From Aphidius gifuensis (taxonomy: Eukaryota; Arthropoda; Insecta; Hymenoptera; Braconidae), in contig NC_057788.1 in assembly GCF_014905175.1 (NCBI RefSeq), positions 9,734,001-9,798,000 of the forward strand: a stretch of DNA of 64,000 nt, given 5' to 3'. The translations under genes and the position numbers were made by a program. The notes under the pieces were generated by a model. It saw only the letters and a program-made list of their open reading frames with translations, ran no database searches and was not told the DNA's origin. Below, one piece after another: positions 37,290 through 50,403 of the stretch (position 1 is its first letter; each line of letters opens with the position of its first letter).

Positions 37290-37545
37290 TAGCAATTATC
37301 CATATCAATTATCAGAGGTTATATCAAATAACAATAGCACAATTAACGGTCAAACGTATTTACAAAATTGCCTAATTAGAACCCATCATTAAATTAATAC
37401 ATTTATTTATTTTTTTTTAATTCGTTAGCAAGTAAATGACATGACACACATTGGTTTATATTTTAGAATATTTTTCTGTTTCTTTTAATCATCTGCGGTA
37501 TAATACATTTAAATTCATTATTATTTTTTAAATATAAGTTTCAGA
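37290..37545 (+). pseudogene. Solo 5' flank of a deleted F-box/LRR gene
   Basis: Class A flank elements (CAATAGCACAATTAACGGTC near 37335, GGTATAATACATTTAAATTC near 37497) lead to the leader acceptor GTTTCAGAG near 37540-37547. Instead of ACTTAAAATG the sequence continues directly as 3' flank (TCAATG...TTTTGTAAA). The whole coding region is missing between two positions that are normally 2 kb apart. Confidence 0.55.
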
Positions 37546-38124
37546 GTCAATGTTTTGTAAATTTTACAGTTTAATGTAAATGTTAATAATTTTGTAAAAC
37601 AAAATTTAAAACAATCAACTTAAATTAATTCAAATAATTTTTCGTATGGAGCAAGGTAAATTCTTAAATATTATGAATGCATCTTATTGGCAACATATTT
37701 TTTTTAATAATAAATTGACCATCAACAGAGATAAATTGATCAACTATTCACTTAAAAAAATATTCACACAGCCAAAAATATTTTTGAATATTTGTCGAAA
37801 ATAAAAAACAAATATTACATTACAAAAGAAATAAATATTTTTTTTATTTATTTAATTAACCATTGTGTATCTTAATTTAGAATGAAAAAATATAAATACC
37901 AGGAGATCGAGTTACAAACGAATAAAGTACGCTCAGTGAAATTATTCGATGTAGTTTGATGATACACTAGGTTCAACTTTTGACTTGCTGACAATAAATT
38001 ACAATACAATTTATTTGTTTGTTATCATTTATAACATCTAAAAATTTTTATTCACAACTTGAAATTTTTGACTACAACTCGAGACTTTGAATAAAAGCAT
38101 TGTGAATATAGTCAACTCATGAGT

Positions 38125-38740
38125 TATCAAAATAATGCCGGTAACATAGACTTAAAAGTCTATGCTAGAGCTGAAATCACGTTATTTTTTTCTCATCATT
38201 TTCACAAACACGTGGGTTTTTTTTTGAGGTGTAGACTGCTAGAGCTGAAACCACGTTATATTCGTTATATTCCACACGTGGGTTTTTTTTTTTTACATTC
38301 ATATCAATCCATATCAAAGAGTAACAGATAACGATATAGCACATTTAACGCTCAAACGTACAAAATTGTCTAATTAAAAACCATCATTCAATTAATACAT
38401 TTATTTTTTTTTTAAATACGTTACCGAGTAAGAAAAAACTTTATAATTGCATCAATTACTAAATTAATTATCAGATAAACAAAAAATATCTGCAATTGAA
38501 GTGAATAAAAATTTATAATTTTAACAATTGTATTTATAAAATGATCACATGACATTCAATATTATATGCCTTTAAATATAATTTTATCGGTCTTGATTTT
38601 GCTGGTAAATCATCAACTTTTAATTGATCTATATCTTGGAATATATATTTTTTTATGGTTATTTTTGTTTATTTTATTTTTCTAGGTGTTATACATTTAA
38701 ATTCATCATCATTTATTTTAATATATATTTTCATAGTTTA
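38125..38740 (+). promoter_or_regulatory. Diverged class A promoter and leader of LRR-7
   Basis: The block reads GCCGGTAACATAGACTTAAA near 38135. The usual leader donor AATTAAG|GTAAAT is changed to AATTGAA|GTGAAT near 38490, and the acceptor TTTTCAG is changed to TTTTCATAG before the start. Whether this leader still splices cannot be told from sequence. Confidence 0.45.
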
Positions 38741-38746
38741 CTTAAA

Positions 38747-40706
38747 ATGAATGCAAAAAAAATATGTGTTGAGAAAGACCAACAAATCTTGGATAATGGT
38801 GACAAGGATCAAAAAATTGTCATCAATTCACTGGATTACGACTCATTAGCAAATATCATCATGTTGTTGCCAATACCAGAAAGAATAGACATGGAAAAAG
38901 GTAAATACTATTATCAAAATAAAGTTTCTTTTTTTTAAATAAAATATTAAGGTTTCTATATTCTATTATTAATTTTTAAATTTGATACTTTTTAATCTAG
39001 TTTGTACCAAATGGAAAGAGGCATGTCGGCTAGCTTGGTATGACATTAAAAAATACAAATGTAAATCATCAATTGGACGTTATTATGATAAACGTTTTTT
39101 GACACAATCATACCTTGAAAAAATATTATTGAGATGTGGTAATTATCTGAATGAATTGTCTCTCTCAGATGTTTGTGATTCAAGTATCATGCCATTTGTT
39201 GGTGGACACTGTAAAAATTTAACTACCTTGGAATGTAAATTTGATGATAATTTCTTGATTGATAATGCTGACCACTTTGTTCAGGCATTTACACAGTTGG
39301 ATAAATTAAAATGCATCAAAATAATAATTGATTACAACTGCTCGAATGAGACAAATAATCTCTCTACAATAACTGATAGTCTTCCAGAAGAAATAAATGA
39401 AATTTATTTATATTCTAAACCTCTTCTGAAACAAAATATTTCTATGGTAAGTTGTTATTAAATACCAACTAGTCGTTCATCACTATAGTGACAAACATCA
39501 ATTAAATGAATATAAATTATTTGAATAAATTTTTATTATTTTTAGAGTGTTAAAAAATTTAAAAATCTTCAAAAACTGGCAGTTCATTATCTCAATTTAG
39601 ACAACATAACTCTTCAAGAAGTATCAGAAAAAACTACACTTGTTTATCTCGAACTCATACAATGGGATAAACACTACAGGTTTCCTTTATTTAATAAACT
39701 CGTTAGTTTGGAATACATCGACTTGACGATGAGCAAGACTGAGTATATATATCTAAATAGGAATGACTTGATCTCTACAGAAAAACTCAATGCTATTTTT
39801 TCTACATGCAAAAATCTAAAACATCTTGATATTCCACCTGGTCCTTATGATGTAGCTAAAATTCCTCTTGAAAAATGGAAAAACTTTCAAAACTTGGAAT
39901 ATCTTGGTATTTTTTGTAATATGAAGCCTGATTTAGCAAATGCAATTGTTAAATATTGCAAGAATTTAAAACACTTGAGAATACATAATCGTAATTACTC
40001 AATGAATGATACCGCTTTAGAAAAGTTGACAGAGTTGGAAAATCTTGAATGTTTAATCCTTGGTATAGTTGAGCTCCATGAGGAATCAATCATCACAATT
40101 TCAAACAATTGTAAAAAACTCAAACGTTTAGAAATTACTGGTTTCACTATAGTACCATCTGTTAATAGTAACTCATTTTCTTCTTCATCTGTTCTTGATG
40201 AGTTATCAAAATTACAATATCTTGAACATTTAAACTTGTCTTATGCAGAAAATCTTAATGATAGTACAATTACTGCTATCGCTAATAATTGTAAAAACCT
40301 AAAAAGTTTAGATATCCAAAATACCACGGGTCTTACTGAGACAGCTCTCGTTGCTTTAACAAACTTGAAAAATTTACAAAAACTAGACGTAAGTTATCTT
40401 GATATCATTACAGACAGCTTCATTATCAAATTGAAAGGATTAAAAGAATTGCATTGTAATAAATGCAAGAAACTTACTGATGTTGGTATTATTCAATTTA
40501 TAAAAAATAATCCAGATCTTGAAATGCTTGATGTCCGCTGTATTGATAATATTACAATAAATATGGTTATTGCTGTTGATCAGGCAACTAAAAATCGTAC
40601 CAATGGTATTATTTTACACATAAAATCATCTAATCTGTCAATAATAGAAGCTTCTCAGTCAATAATTACATCTCAATGGTTAGTTGTTGGATACTTCTGT
40701 TATTAA
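38747..40706 (+). CDS. F-box/leucine-rich-repeat protein (LRR-7)
   Basis: Exons 38747-38900, 39001-39446, 39546-40706; 586 aa. F-box: INSLDYDSLANIIMLLP, VCTKWKEACRLAW. LRRs run to IITSQWLVVGYFCY. Exon 3 starts SVKKFKNLQKLAV, like LRR-13, and the two share the insertion with EYIYLN/EYIFPN, so they are close relatives although one lies each side of the inverted block. The start is placed at MNAKKIC; in-frame upstream ATGs lie in the leader intron. Family inference: SCF adaptor. Confidence 0.86.
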
Positions 40707-41074
40707 ATTTTTCGTATGACTTTTTCTAATTTAGTAATATAACTTGTTCCCGATATTAGTTGGAAATTGGAATCATGAAAATTTTCATGACAATGTTAAT
40801 AATTTTGTAAAACAATATTTTAAAATAAATATACTTTCTCAAAAATTTTATTTTAACATTTATTTTTACCTTCGATTGTACATATGTCATTACTAATCAG
40901 TAATTACATTTTTGATATAACTGAAAAAAAATTTACTGGGTCTCCAACGATAACCATTTTGATCATATCGCGAAAGATCTTTGACGATCTCAGACGACAA
41001 AAATATTCACCGGGTCATTACAATAGACATTAAAAAAAAAAAGTCTTAAAAAAAATTATATTCAAAAAATGTCT

Positions 41075-41214
41075 AGAAAATATTACAATTGACTTGGTTA
41101 TTGCTGCTGATCAAGAAACTAAAAATCACACAAATGGTCTTATTTTATACATAAAAATATTTAGTCCTTTCATAAGACACCCTTTCAAGTCGATAATTAA
41201 TCTCAATGGTTGAT
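41075..41214 (+). pseudogene. F-box/LRR exon 3 3'-end remnant
   Basis: Encodes NITIDLVIAADQETKNHTNG, then diverges, with one base missing in the last KSIIKSQW codons. Only the last 45 or so codons remain. Confidence 0.7.
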
Positions 41215-41666
41215 TGTTGACTGTTTTTTTGAATGAATTTGTTCATTATTTTTTTAAAATTATTCTTAAAAAACACGCATTGTTTTCTATATTTCTTGAA
41301 ACTTCATGAAAATTCAAATGACGATGTTGATAATTTTGTAAAACAAAGTTTAAAATCTTTCTGAAATAATTTTTTGTATAGAACAATCATTTTTATCTTT
41401 AATCGTACATATGTAATTACAGGTGTGATGATATTCAAATGGATTAAAAAATCATTTCATAAATTTGTAAGGTAAATTCTTGAATATGGTTATTGCATAT
41501 TATTGTCAACATATTCTCTTAGAAAATAATCATTCACATAAAAATATTGATTAATTATTTACCTAAATAAATACTCATACTGCCAAAAATTTTTCTAAAG
41601 ATTTTTCAAAAATGAAAAACAAATATTTTTACTACTTAAACACAACAATTTAACCAAATTTAAAAG

Positions 41667-41835
41667 AGTTGGAATTGATATTGATTGAAATAATTGCAGA
41701 CAGCTTCCTTATTAAATTGAAAGGGTTGAAATGCACGGAACTTACTAATACTGGTATTATTCAATTTATAAAAAATAACCCACATCTTGAAAAGATTATT
41801 CTTTCTGGTATTAATAATTTGACAATAAATAGCCA
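41667..41835 (+). pseudogene. F-box/LRR exon 3 remnant
   Basis: Fragment with ADSFLIKLKGLK, a short deletion, then LTNTGIIQFIKNNPHLEKI. It stops before the ADQATKNRTNG region. Confidence 0.7.
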
Positions 41836-41979
41836 AGACTTTTGTACTTGTAATTTTGTTGCCACTCGCCATTGACAATAACACCTTAGACGTTCAAGCC
41901 ATACTTTTTACTATCTGTAAACAACAAACACTTGACTTTAAAGTGCTCCATCAAAGAATAATTAATGTTGAAATGTCTT

Positions 41980-42692
41980 GTAGTTACATTATAAATAATA
42001 GCGCTTTACAAAAGTTAACAGAGTTGGAAAATCTTGAATGTTTATTATTGATCGATACGTTTAGGCTCCATGATAAATCAATAACTGCAATTGCAAACAA
42101 TTGTAAAAATCTTAAACGTTTAGAAATATCTAATTGCATTACAGTATCATCTATTGATGGTGGGCCACTTTCTTCCCAATCTGTTCTTGATGAGTTATCA
42201 AAATTACAATGTCTTAAACATCTAAACTTGTCTCATTTAAAAAATCTTCAAGATAGTACAATAATTGTGATTGCTAATCATTGTAAAAATCTAAAAAGTT
42301 TAAATATCCAAAATTGCACAGGTCTTACTGAGACAGCTCTCGTTGCTTTATTAAACTTGGAAAATTTACAAAAAGTTAATGTAAGTCGTCTTGATATAAT
42401 TAAAGACAGCTTCCTTATCAAATTGAAAGGATTAAAAGAACTGCATTGTGACAAATGCAAGCAACTTACTGATACTGGTATTATTCAATTTATAAAAAAT
42501 AATCCGGATCTTGAATATCTTACAGTCCGCTGTATGAAAAATATTACAAGTAATATAGTTATTGGTGCTGATCAGGCAACAAGAAATCGTACAAATGGTA
42601 TCATTTTACACATAGAAACAACCAATCAGTTAATACTTGACGCTTATAATATAAGTCAATTAAATCTCAATGGTTGGTTGTTGAAGCTCTAA
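41980..42692 (+). pseudogene. F-box/LRR exon 3 fragment without exons 1 and 2
   Basis: Homology begins at NNSALQKLTELENLECLLL and continues open through NRTNGIILHIET. Near 42655 a one-base change shifts the final SIIKSQWLVV to SQLNLNGWLLKL. No F-box exon lies upstream. The segment from about 42240 on has a close copy at 46170-46950. Confidence 0.75.
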
Positions 42693-43138
42693 TTTCCAAG
42701 ATGGTCCCTCTTTTTTGTTGAAGTAACATTCTATGTCGTGATTTTATACTTATAAATATTTTTGCAATGATAATTGTTTAAAAATTATAATTTGTTTTTA
42801 AATTAAAACAAGCACATTTATGAAAAAAATTAAAAATCATTAAATCTGGCATGACATATGTACGATTAAAAGTAAAAATAATTATTCCATACAAAAAATT
42901 TTTTAATTATATTTATAATGTTTTGAATTATATTTAAGAATAAGTTTAATTAATTTTTGATCTGGTTATTTGAAATTATTAACATTTGAAATTTTATGAT
43001 TTCAAGTAATAATAATATAATGTTTTTTTACAATGTCTTCACAATATCAATGACTTGTTAGTATAATGTGTCTTTGAGATTAAATTATAAAAAGGTATAT
43101 TAATATATAATTATAAATATTTAACAACTAACCACTGA

Positions 43139-45626
43139 ATTTAATTGTTGTTGATTTTGTTAAGGGTCTTATTGACGGAGCACTTATTGTTAAGGAGTAC
43201 TTACATCAATTAGTTTTCTTACAATTTTAATAATTTTTGGATATATAAATCTTGAAATTCCCTGCCATCTAATGATCCTAATTTTTGTAATCATGAACAA
43301 TCTAGTATTAGGAATAAGGTGAGTCTAAACGAATTGAGACTTTTTACGTGGCTTAACATTGGAGGTATAGGATTTTTTTTTTATTTTTTTATATTTTTAG
43401 TTCTAACAAAAAAACGGTTCTTACAAATTTGATAAAAAATTAATATGTCAAAATTGATATAATTTAGAAAACTTTGGAAAAAAAATTAAATGCTTGAACT
43501 TTCTAGAATCAGAGATATTGTTAATTAAAGTTTGCAATATTTATTAATATTTGACATGAACGTGAGGCCGAGTGTATCCGAGTGGCGATGATGGGTCGCG
43601 CGCAACTCTCCACTTATTTTATATATCACACACATACATACAAACATCTAGATGAAAATAAACTATAATTTTATTGAATTAAAATTTCCAATTATTTTTA
43701 AACAAATTGATTATATTAACAAATGAAATAAATAAATAAATGCATATTCCTATATTGATAATCTCAATTTACAACTAAATAAACAGCTGTCTGGCATAAG
43801 CATCATAGATTCACACAAACACAAGTACACATTAATCCGAGCGTTTTCCCGAACACAACTTGGCTGTGATTGGCTGGGATTTGTACAGTATCAGGCAAAA
43901 ATTTCGGGCTCCGATATAGACTTTTTGTTGCAATTAACACTACGCTTTTTCCTAAACTTTCTATTTGGATTATCTTAAAAGTACTCCCTTAAGTGTAAAA
44001 TAATACCATTTGTACGATTTTTAGTTGCCTGATCAGCACCAATAACCAAGTCAATTGTAATTTTATATAAATCCTTGGCATAAATATTTTCAAGATCTGG
44101 ATTATTTTTTATAAATTGAATAATACCAGCATTAGTAAGTTCCTGGCAATAAGAACATTTCAATTCTTTTAAGCCTTTTAATTTGATAATAAAGTCGTCT
44201 GTAATATTAACGAGAGTGACGTCTAGTTTTTGTAAATTTTTCAAGTTTGTTAGAGCAATGAGAGCTATTTTAGTAATACTTGTGCAATTTTCGATTTCTA
44301 AAATTCTCAGGTTTTTACAATTATTAGCAATTGCAAAAATTGTACTATTTCTAAGATGTAATGTCCCACACAAATGTAGATGTTCAAGATATTGCAATCT
44401 TGATAACTCATCAAGAACAGTAGGAGAAGAACCATGAACAGGTGGTACTAAAAGTCTTCCAGGAATTTCTAAACGTTTAAGTTTTTTACAATTGTTTGAA
44501 ATTGCAATTATTGATTCTGTATTGAGCTTAATCCAAGGAAACAATATTAAACTTTCAAGATTTTCCAGCTCTGTTAGCTTCTTTAAAGCAGTTTCATCCA
44601 TCAAGAAATTAGGATTATGTATCTTCAAGTGTATTAAATTCTTGCAATATTTAACAATTGCATTTGCTAAATCAGGCTTTATATTACAGGAAAAACTAAG
44701 ATACTCCAAGTTTTGAAAGTTTATCCATTTGTTGCGAGAAGCTTCAGCTATATCGTAAGAACCAGGTGGAATATCAAGATGTTTTAAATTTTTGCATGTA
44801 CAAAAAATAGTATTGAGTACTTTTGTAGAGAAGTTATCCTTCAGTTTAAATGAAATATCAGAGTGCATGGCTGGCGTTAGGTTAATATATTCTAAATTGA
44901 CAAGTTTATCAAACAAACAAAACCTTTCTGGTATGACATGGAGTATAATGTCAAGATGAACGAGTGTTGTTTTTTCTGCTATATCTTGCAAAATTATGTT
45001 GTCTAAAAAATAGCAGACATGTAATGTCAATTTTTGAAGATTTTTAAATTTTTTTAAATCCTGAAAATAACAGAAATTTATTCAAATTATTATTGTATTC
45101 ATCCGATTTATAGTATTGTTTGTCACTGGTGATAAACAACTAGTTGATATTCAATAACAACTTACCATATAAATTATTTCTATTATTAGGCGTCTCGAAG
45201 GTAGTTCAGAAGTTAAATGAATTTCATTAATTTCTTCTGGAAGACTATTGATTAATTTATGTAAATTAACTGTTCCATGATACAAATTGTCATCAATCGT
45301 TATTATTCTAATGCATTTTAATTTATCCAACTGTGTAAATGCTTGAACAAAATCATCAGCAGAATAACGCAACGTATTGATATGAAATTTACATTCCAAC
45401 GTTGTTAAATTTTTACAATGATCACCAACAATTGGCATAATACTTGATTTACAAACATTTGAGAGAGACAATTCATGCAGATATTTACCACATCTTAATA
45501 ATATTTTTTTCACGTATGAATGTGTCAACAAACAGTTATCATAAGAACGTCCAATTGTTAATTCACATTTGTATTTTTTAATGTCATACCAAGCTAGTTT
45601 ACAGGCCTCTTTCCATTTGGGACAAA
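43139..45626 (-). pseudogene. F-box/LRR gene lacking exon 1 (LRR-8)
   Basis: Minus strand. Exon 2 is 45166-45626 and exon 3 starts at 45060. Both are open and start with VCPKWKEACKLAW and DLKKFKNLQKLT. Exon 1 with the F-box start is missing: about 60 bp beyond exon 2 the intron joins the 3' flank of another copy (near 45690). The 3' end is split by a 795-bp element, so the frame stops inside it as HLREYF; the original last codons survive at 43139-43193. The LRR sequence is almost identical to LRR-10. Confidence 0.82.
43194..43988. mobile_element. TTAA-flanked non-autonomous DNA element
   Basis: The 795 bp interrupts LRR-8 exon 3 cleanly. Both sides carry TTAA (43190-43193 and 43989-43992), and the ends are inverted: GGAGTACTT at left, AAGTACTCCC at right. 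TTAA target sites are typical of piggyBac-type transposons, but the ends do not start with the usual CCC. No transposase frame is seen. A less AT-rich stretch near 43560-43615 (GAGGCCGAGTGTATCCGAGT) is of unknown nature. Confidence 0.7.
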
Positions 45627-45689
45627 CTAAAATATAAAATGTCAATGTAAAAATTAATTAATACAAACTATTTATATTTTGTCAAAGTT

Positions 45690-46128
45690 TGACAGAAATT
45701 TGTATAAGTCAGATAAATTCTTAAACGTCATGTTATTGTCATAATCGCATCTTATTGAAAATATATTAATTTAATAAATAATCATTGACAAAAATGAATT
45801 GATTAATTATACATCTATATTTCTAAATACTTGTCAAAAATAAAAAACAAATATTATATTTCAAAAATAATAAATATTTTAATTTATTTAATTAACCATT
45901 GTGTATCTTGGACTTTTTTTGATAAATGAAAACCACAAGCTATTTTGCACAAGCTATTCTATTATTTTTAATATTCTATTCTTATTAGCTTGATAATTTA
46001 CTTTTTAATACTATTATTATTTGAAAACGATTTATTAATTTAAAAAGAGGATCTTTTTCTGAGCAGGCTGTGTTATAATATTTGTTACATTTTTCAAATA
46101 GAGCAATTGTTGAAGCATAGGTTTAATT
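45690..46128. other. Rearrangement junction and array 3' flank
   Basis: Plus-oriented array 3' flank (compare 30050-30400) joined to LRR-8 intron 1. It marks the breakpoint that removed exon 1. No gene is seen. Confidence 0.5.
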
Positions 46129-46169
46129 GTGAGCATCAACAGCGGTTTATCAAAACAAAAAAAGAATGC

Positions 46170-46532
46170 AGGAAATCTTGAAGATAGTGCAATTATTGTT
46201 ATTGCTAATAATTGTAAAAACCTGAAAAATTTAGAAATCAAACGTTGCACGGGTCTTACTGAGACAGCTCTCGTTGCTTTAACAAACTCAAAAAATTTAC
46301 AAAACCTTAATGTAAGTTGTCTTGATATAATTACAGACAGGTTCCTTATCAAATTGAAAGGATTAAAAGAACTGCATTGTGACAAATGCAAGCAACTTAC
46401 TGATACTGATATTATTCAATTTATAAAAAATAATCCAGATTTTGAATATCTTACAGTCCGCTGTATGAAAAATATTACAAGTAATATAGTTATTGGTGCT
46501 GATCAGGCAACAAGAAATCGTACAAATGTTTA
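46170..46532 (+). pseudogene. F-box/LRR exon 3 fragment
   Basis: Encodes NLEDSAIIVIANNCKNLK through RCMKNITSNIVIGADQATR and stops at NRTNV, where a deletion joins it to downstream sequence. It is a close copy of 42240-42600 in the same orientation and, like it, faces a minus-strand LRR gene. Confidence 0.75.
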
Positions 46533-48655
46533 AAAATTATAATTTGTTTTTAATTTTAAACAGGCACATTTATGAAAAAAATTAAAAATCATTAAATCTG
46601 GCATGACATATGTACGATTAAAAGTAAAAATAATTATTCCATACAAAAAATTTTTTAATTATATATTTATAATGTTTTGAATTATATTTAAGAATAAGTT
46701 TAATTAATTTTTGATCTGGTTATTTGAAATTATTAACATTTGAATTTTTATGATTTCAAGTAATAATAATATAATGTTTGTTTAAAATGTCTTCACAATA
46801 TCAATGACTTGTTAGTATAATGTGTCTTTGAGATTAAATTATAAAAAGGTATACTAATATATAATTATAAATATTTAACAACTAACCACTGAGATTTAAT
46901 TGTTGGTTTTGTTAAAGATGGTCTTATTGACGGAGCACTTATTGTTAAGTGTAAAATAATACCATTTGTACGATTTTTAGTTGCCTGATCAGCAGCAAAA
47001 ATCGAGTCAATTGTAATATTATATATATCCTTGGCATAAATATTTTCAAGATCTGGGTTATTTTTTAAAAATTGAATAATACCAGCATTAGTAAGTTTTC
47101 GACAATAAGAACAATCCAATTCTTTTAAGCCTTTTAATTCGATAATAAAGTCGTCTGTAATATTAAGAGAATCTACCTCTAATTTTTGTAAGTTTTCCAA
47201 ATTTGTTAAAGCAACGAGACCTCTTTCAGTAATATTTCTGTGATTTTGAATTTGTAATATTTTTAGGTTTTTACAATTATTAGCAATCGCAATGATTGTA
47301 CTATCTTCAAGATTTATTCCCTCATGTGGGTAATTAAATTTATGTAAATTAAGATGTTCAAGATATTGCAAATTTGATAACTCATCAAGAACAGATGGAG
47401 AAGAAAGTGGCTCACCATCAATAAATGGTACTAAAAAGCTATCAGGAATTTCTAAACGTTTAAGTTTTTTACAATTGTTTGAAATGGCAATTATTGATTC
47501 TTCACTAAGCTTAATGCGAAAAACCAATGACAAACTTTCAAGATTTTCTAGCTCTGTTAGCTTTTTTAAAGCAGTTTCATTCATCAAGCGATTAGTATTA
47601 TGTATCTTCAAGTGTTTCAAATTCTTGCAATATTCAACAATTGTATTTGCTAAGTCCGGCATCATGTTACAAGCAATACCAAGATGTTGTAAATTTTGAA
47701 AGTTTAACCATTTTTCAAGAGGAATTTCAGCTACATCATAAAAATCATATGGAATATCAAGATGTTTTAGATTTTTGCATGTACTAAAAATATTTTCAAG
47801 TACTCTTGTAGAAAGGACGTACGCATCACACCAAATACCCATCGTTAAGTCGATATACTCCAAATTAACGAGTTTATTAAATAGAATTAATGGTATAAAT
47901 ATATGAGCAGTATATAATCCAATCTTAAGATGAACAAGTGTTGTTATGTCTGCTATTTCTCGAAGGTTTATGTTGTCTGAACGGAGACCAAGTGATGTTA
48001 ATTTGTGAAGATTTCTGAATCTTTGGAGACCCTAGAAATAATAGATCAAATTTATTAAAATAACTTGTATTTAATTGATAGTATTGTTTGATACATAAAT
48101 AACAAGTTAATATTTAATAACAACTTACCATGGAAATATCTAGTTTTAGGTAATACAAAGATTTAGAAAATAAATGAATTTCCTTAATTTCTTCGGGAAG
48201 GCTATTACTTATTGCAGAGAGATTAATTGTCTCATTCGAGTAGTTGTGATCCACCGTTATTTTGATACATTTCAATTTATCCAACTGTATAAATGCCTGA
48301 ATAAAGTGATCAATTAAGGAATTGTCATTAAATTTACATTCTAGACTTGTTAAATTTTTACAGTGATCACCAACAAATGGCATGATACTTGAATTACAAA
48401 CATCTAAAAGAGACAGTTCTTTTAAATAATTACCACACCTTAATAATATTTCCTTGAGGTATGATTGTGTCATCAAACGGTTATCATAACAACGTCCAAT
48501 TGATGATTCACATTTGTATTTTTTAATGTCATACCAAGCTAGCCGACATGCCTCTTTCCATTTGGTACAAACTACAATAAAAAGTATTAAACATAAAAAC
48601 TAATAATACAAACATTGATGTTTCATTAACAAAAAAGATTTTGATATTGGTATTG

Positions 48656-48966
48656 CCCTGGTAGAAATATTTCTCCGCCGTTACTCCGGCTTTTTCCGGC
48701 TTTCTCCGGCATTACTCCGGCTTTCTCCGGCATTACTCGTTTTGGTATTTCCGGAGAAAACTACTCCGGCATGAGGTTAATGGCGGAGAAATTACTCCGG
48801 CGGGAGAAATTATTCCGGCATGAGGTTGATGGCGGAGAAATTACTCCAGCATGAGATTGGTGGTGGGAAAAATACTCCGGCATGGATCGATGGTGGGGAA
48901 ATTACTCCGGCATGAGATTGATGGCGGATAAATTTTTCCGGCATGGATTGATGGCGGAGAAAATAT
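48656..48966. repeat. Left minisatellite arm of the foldback element
   Basis: Tandem units of the type GGCGGAGAAATTACTCCGGC followed by ATGAGATTGAT, about 31 bp each and diverged. They are the complement of the right-arm units. Confidence 0.75.
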
Positions 48967-49450
48967 TACAATTATTATTAATAAATACTATTTTTGAGCA
49001 GACAAACTAGAAGTATTTTTCATCAGTTGAACATTTTTATAATATGACAATCTATTCTTTTGTGTTCTTTTTGGTTCATGGAGAACCACATCCAACCCCA
49101 CATACACATGCTTTTATAAAAAAAAATTGTCAAGTTCGCTCACACATTTATAATCTAATCCTCGCCAGTCATGGACATGCCAAATACCTCTACACTGCTC
49201 ACCATGCTACTCATATACATGTGTGCCACTGTAAGCATAGCAGGCATTGCAGTGGAAGCAACGTAGAATTGTTTTATTCATTATCTTGTTAAAAAGAAAA
49301 AAGTTGTAGTGTTATTGCCCTAGTATATATTGGCAATGGAAAATCATATCAATAAACAAATAAAATAATAAAAAGCCATATTGTGCCTTGGCTAATATTA
49401 AAACACTCAGAATAAATGAATTCTGTTGGATAAATTTGTGGTTCAGCAAA

Positions 49451-50275
49451 ATGGCAATAATGGAAGACTCACCAACTGACGACAGTCTTTATCAATTGCA
49501 GTTCTGATCGATGACTTATAAAATGAAAATTTACAAAGTAAGTACAATAATTATTATTTTTCAAATATTACCAAAGTTTTATGTTTGAAAAAAAAATGCT
49601 CGATCTTAGTCAGCAGGTGTTTGTAACAATGAGGTTATAACTGGAGCGGTTTTTATATTAATTTCATCATATCAGTTGACTTAAAAATTTGTTTTAAAAT
49701 GTAAATATGATGAACATTTTATTTTATACAATTAATGAATATATTTTTTGTTTTATAGCTGCGATTAAATTCAATCAAAACTTTCAACGATTGCCTTGGC
49801 ACTTTGTGCTGTTACTCGTTGTGAGTTGATACATTTTGTTCCATTGGTACAACGTTTGGCATCTGGTGATTGGTTTACGTCAAGAACATCGACATGTGGT
49901 TTAATAAGTGTATCTTATCCCGTGTCAGTACAACAACATCAGCTGAATCAGAAATCATTTTTTAATTATGTCAAGATGATACACTAATGGGGCGACATTC
50001 AGCATCATCAAAATTGGGAGAATTTGCGAAAGTTGTTGAAATTGAGTATTTAAAATCTGATTCAATTCTAATGTTTTATTATATACACTTGCACGAGATG
50101 AACAAGATTCTGTTCGTTTATTAGCTGTTGATGCATGTGTTAGTATATTGCAACATTATTACAACGAAGATGTTGAACAACGTGTTATGCCAAATTACGT
50201 CAATGTGCTGCTGATTTATCATGGCGTGTACATTATATGATTGATGATGAATTTATAGATCTTGGAAGGCGGTTA
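49451..50275 (+). pseudogene. Pp2A-29B: PP2A 65-kDa scaffold subunit A fragment
   Basis: Start MAIMEDSPTDDSLY at 49451, then a frameshift before IAVLIDDL, a stop in place of Arg, and NENLQ. A canonical-looking intron (GTAAGT near 49538 to TTATAG at 49758) leads to LRLNSIK and, shifted, LSTIALAL. An internal deletion then joins the first HEAT repeat to HFVPLVQRLASGDWFTSRT of repeat 5. Later pieces in changing frames are SKLGEFAKVVEI, LARDEQDSVRLLAVDACVSI and LRQCAADLSWRVHYMI. The intact gene encodes the HEAT-repeat scaffold of protein phosphatase 2A; this copy is inactive. Retained introns show that genomic DNA was captured. Confidence 0.85.
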
Positions 50276-50403
50276 ATTATAAACGTACCACATTCCGAAA
50301 ATATAATTTTTAGTTTTTCTGAGTCACAAATGTTGATGGTTAGTTTAAATAAATATATTTATAAAATTGATGAACATATAACATTTCTACATTGTTTTTA
50401 GTA

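Noticed and set aside
49044..49292. 82-codon frame in the foldback core
   Set aside because: His-rich run with no recognised similarity, upstream of the PP2A fragment; could be old leader sequence but cannot be supported as a gene.
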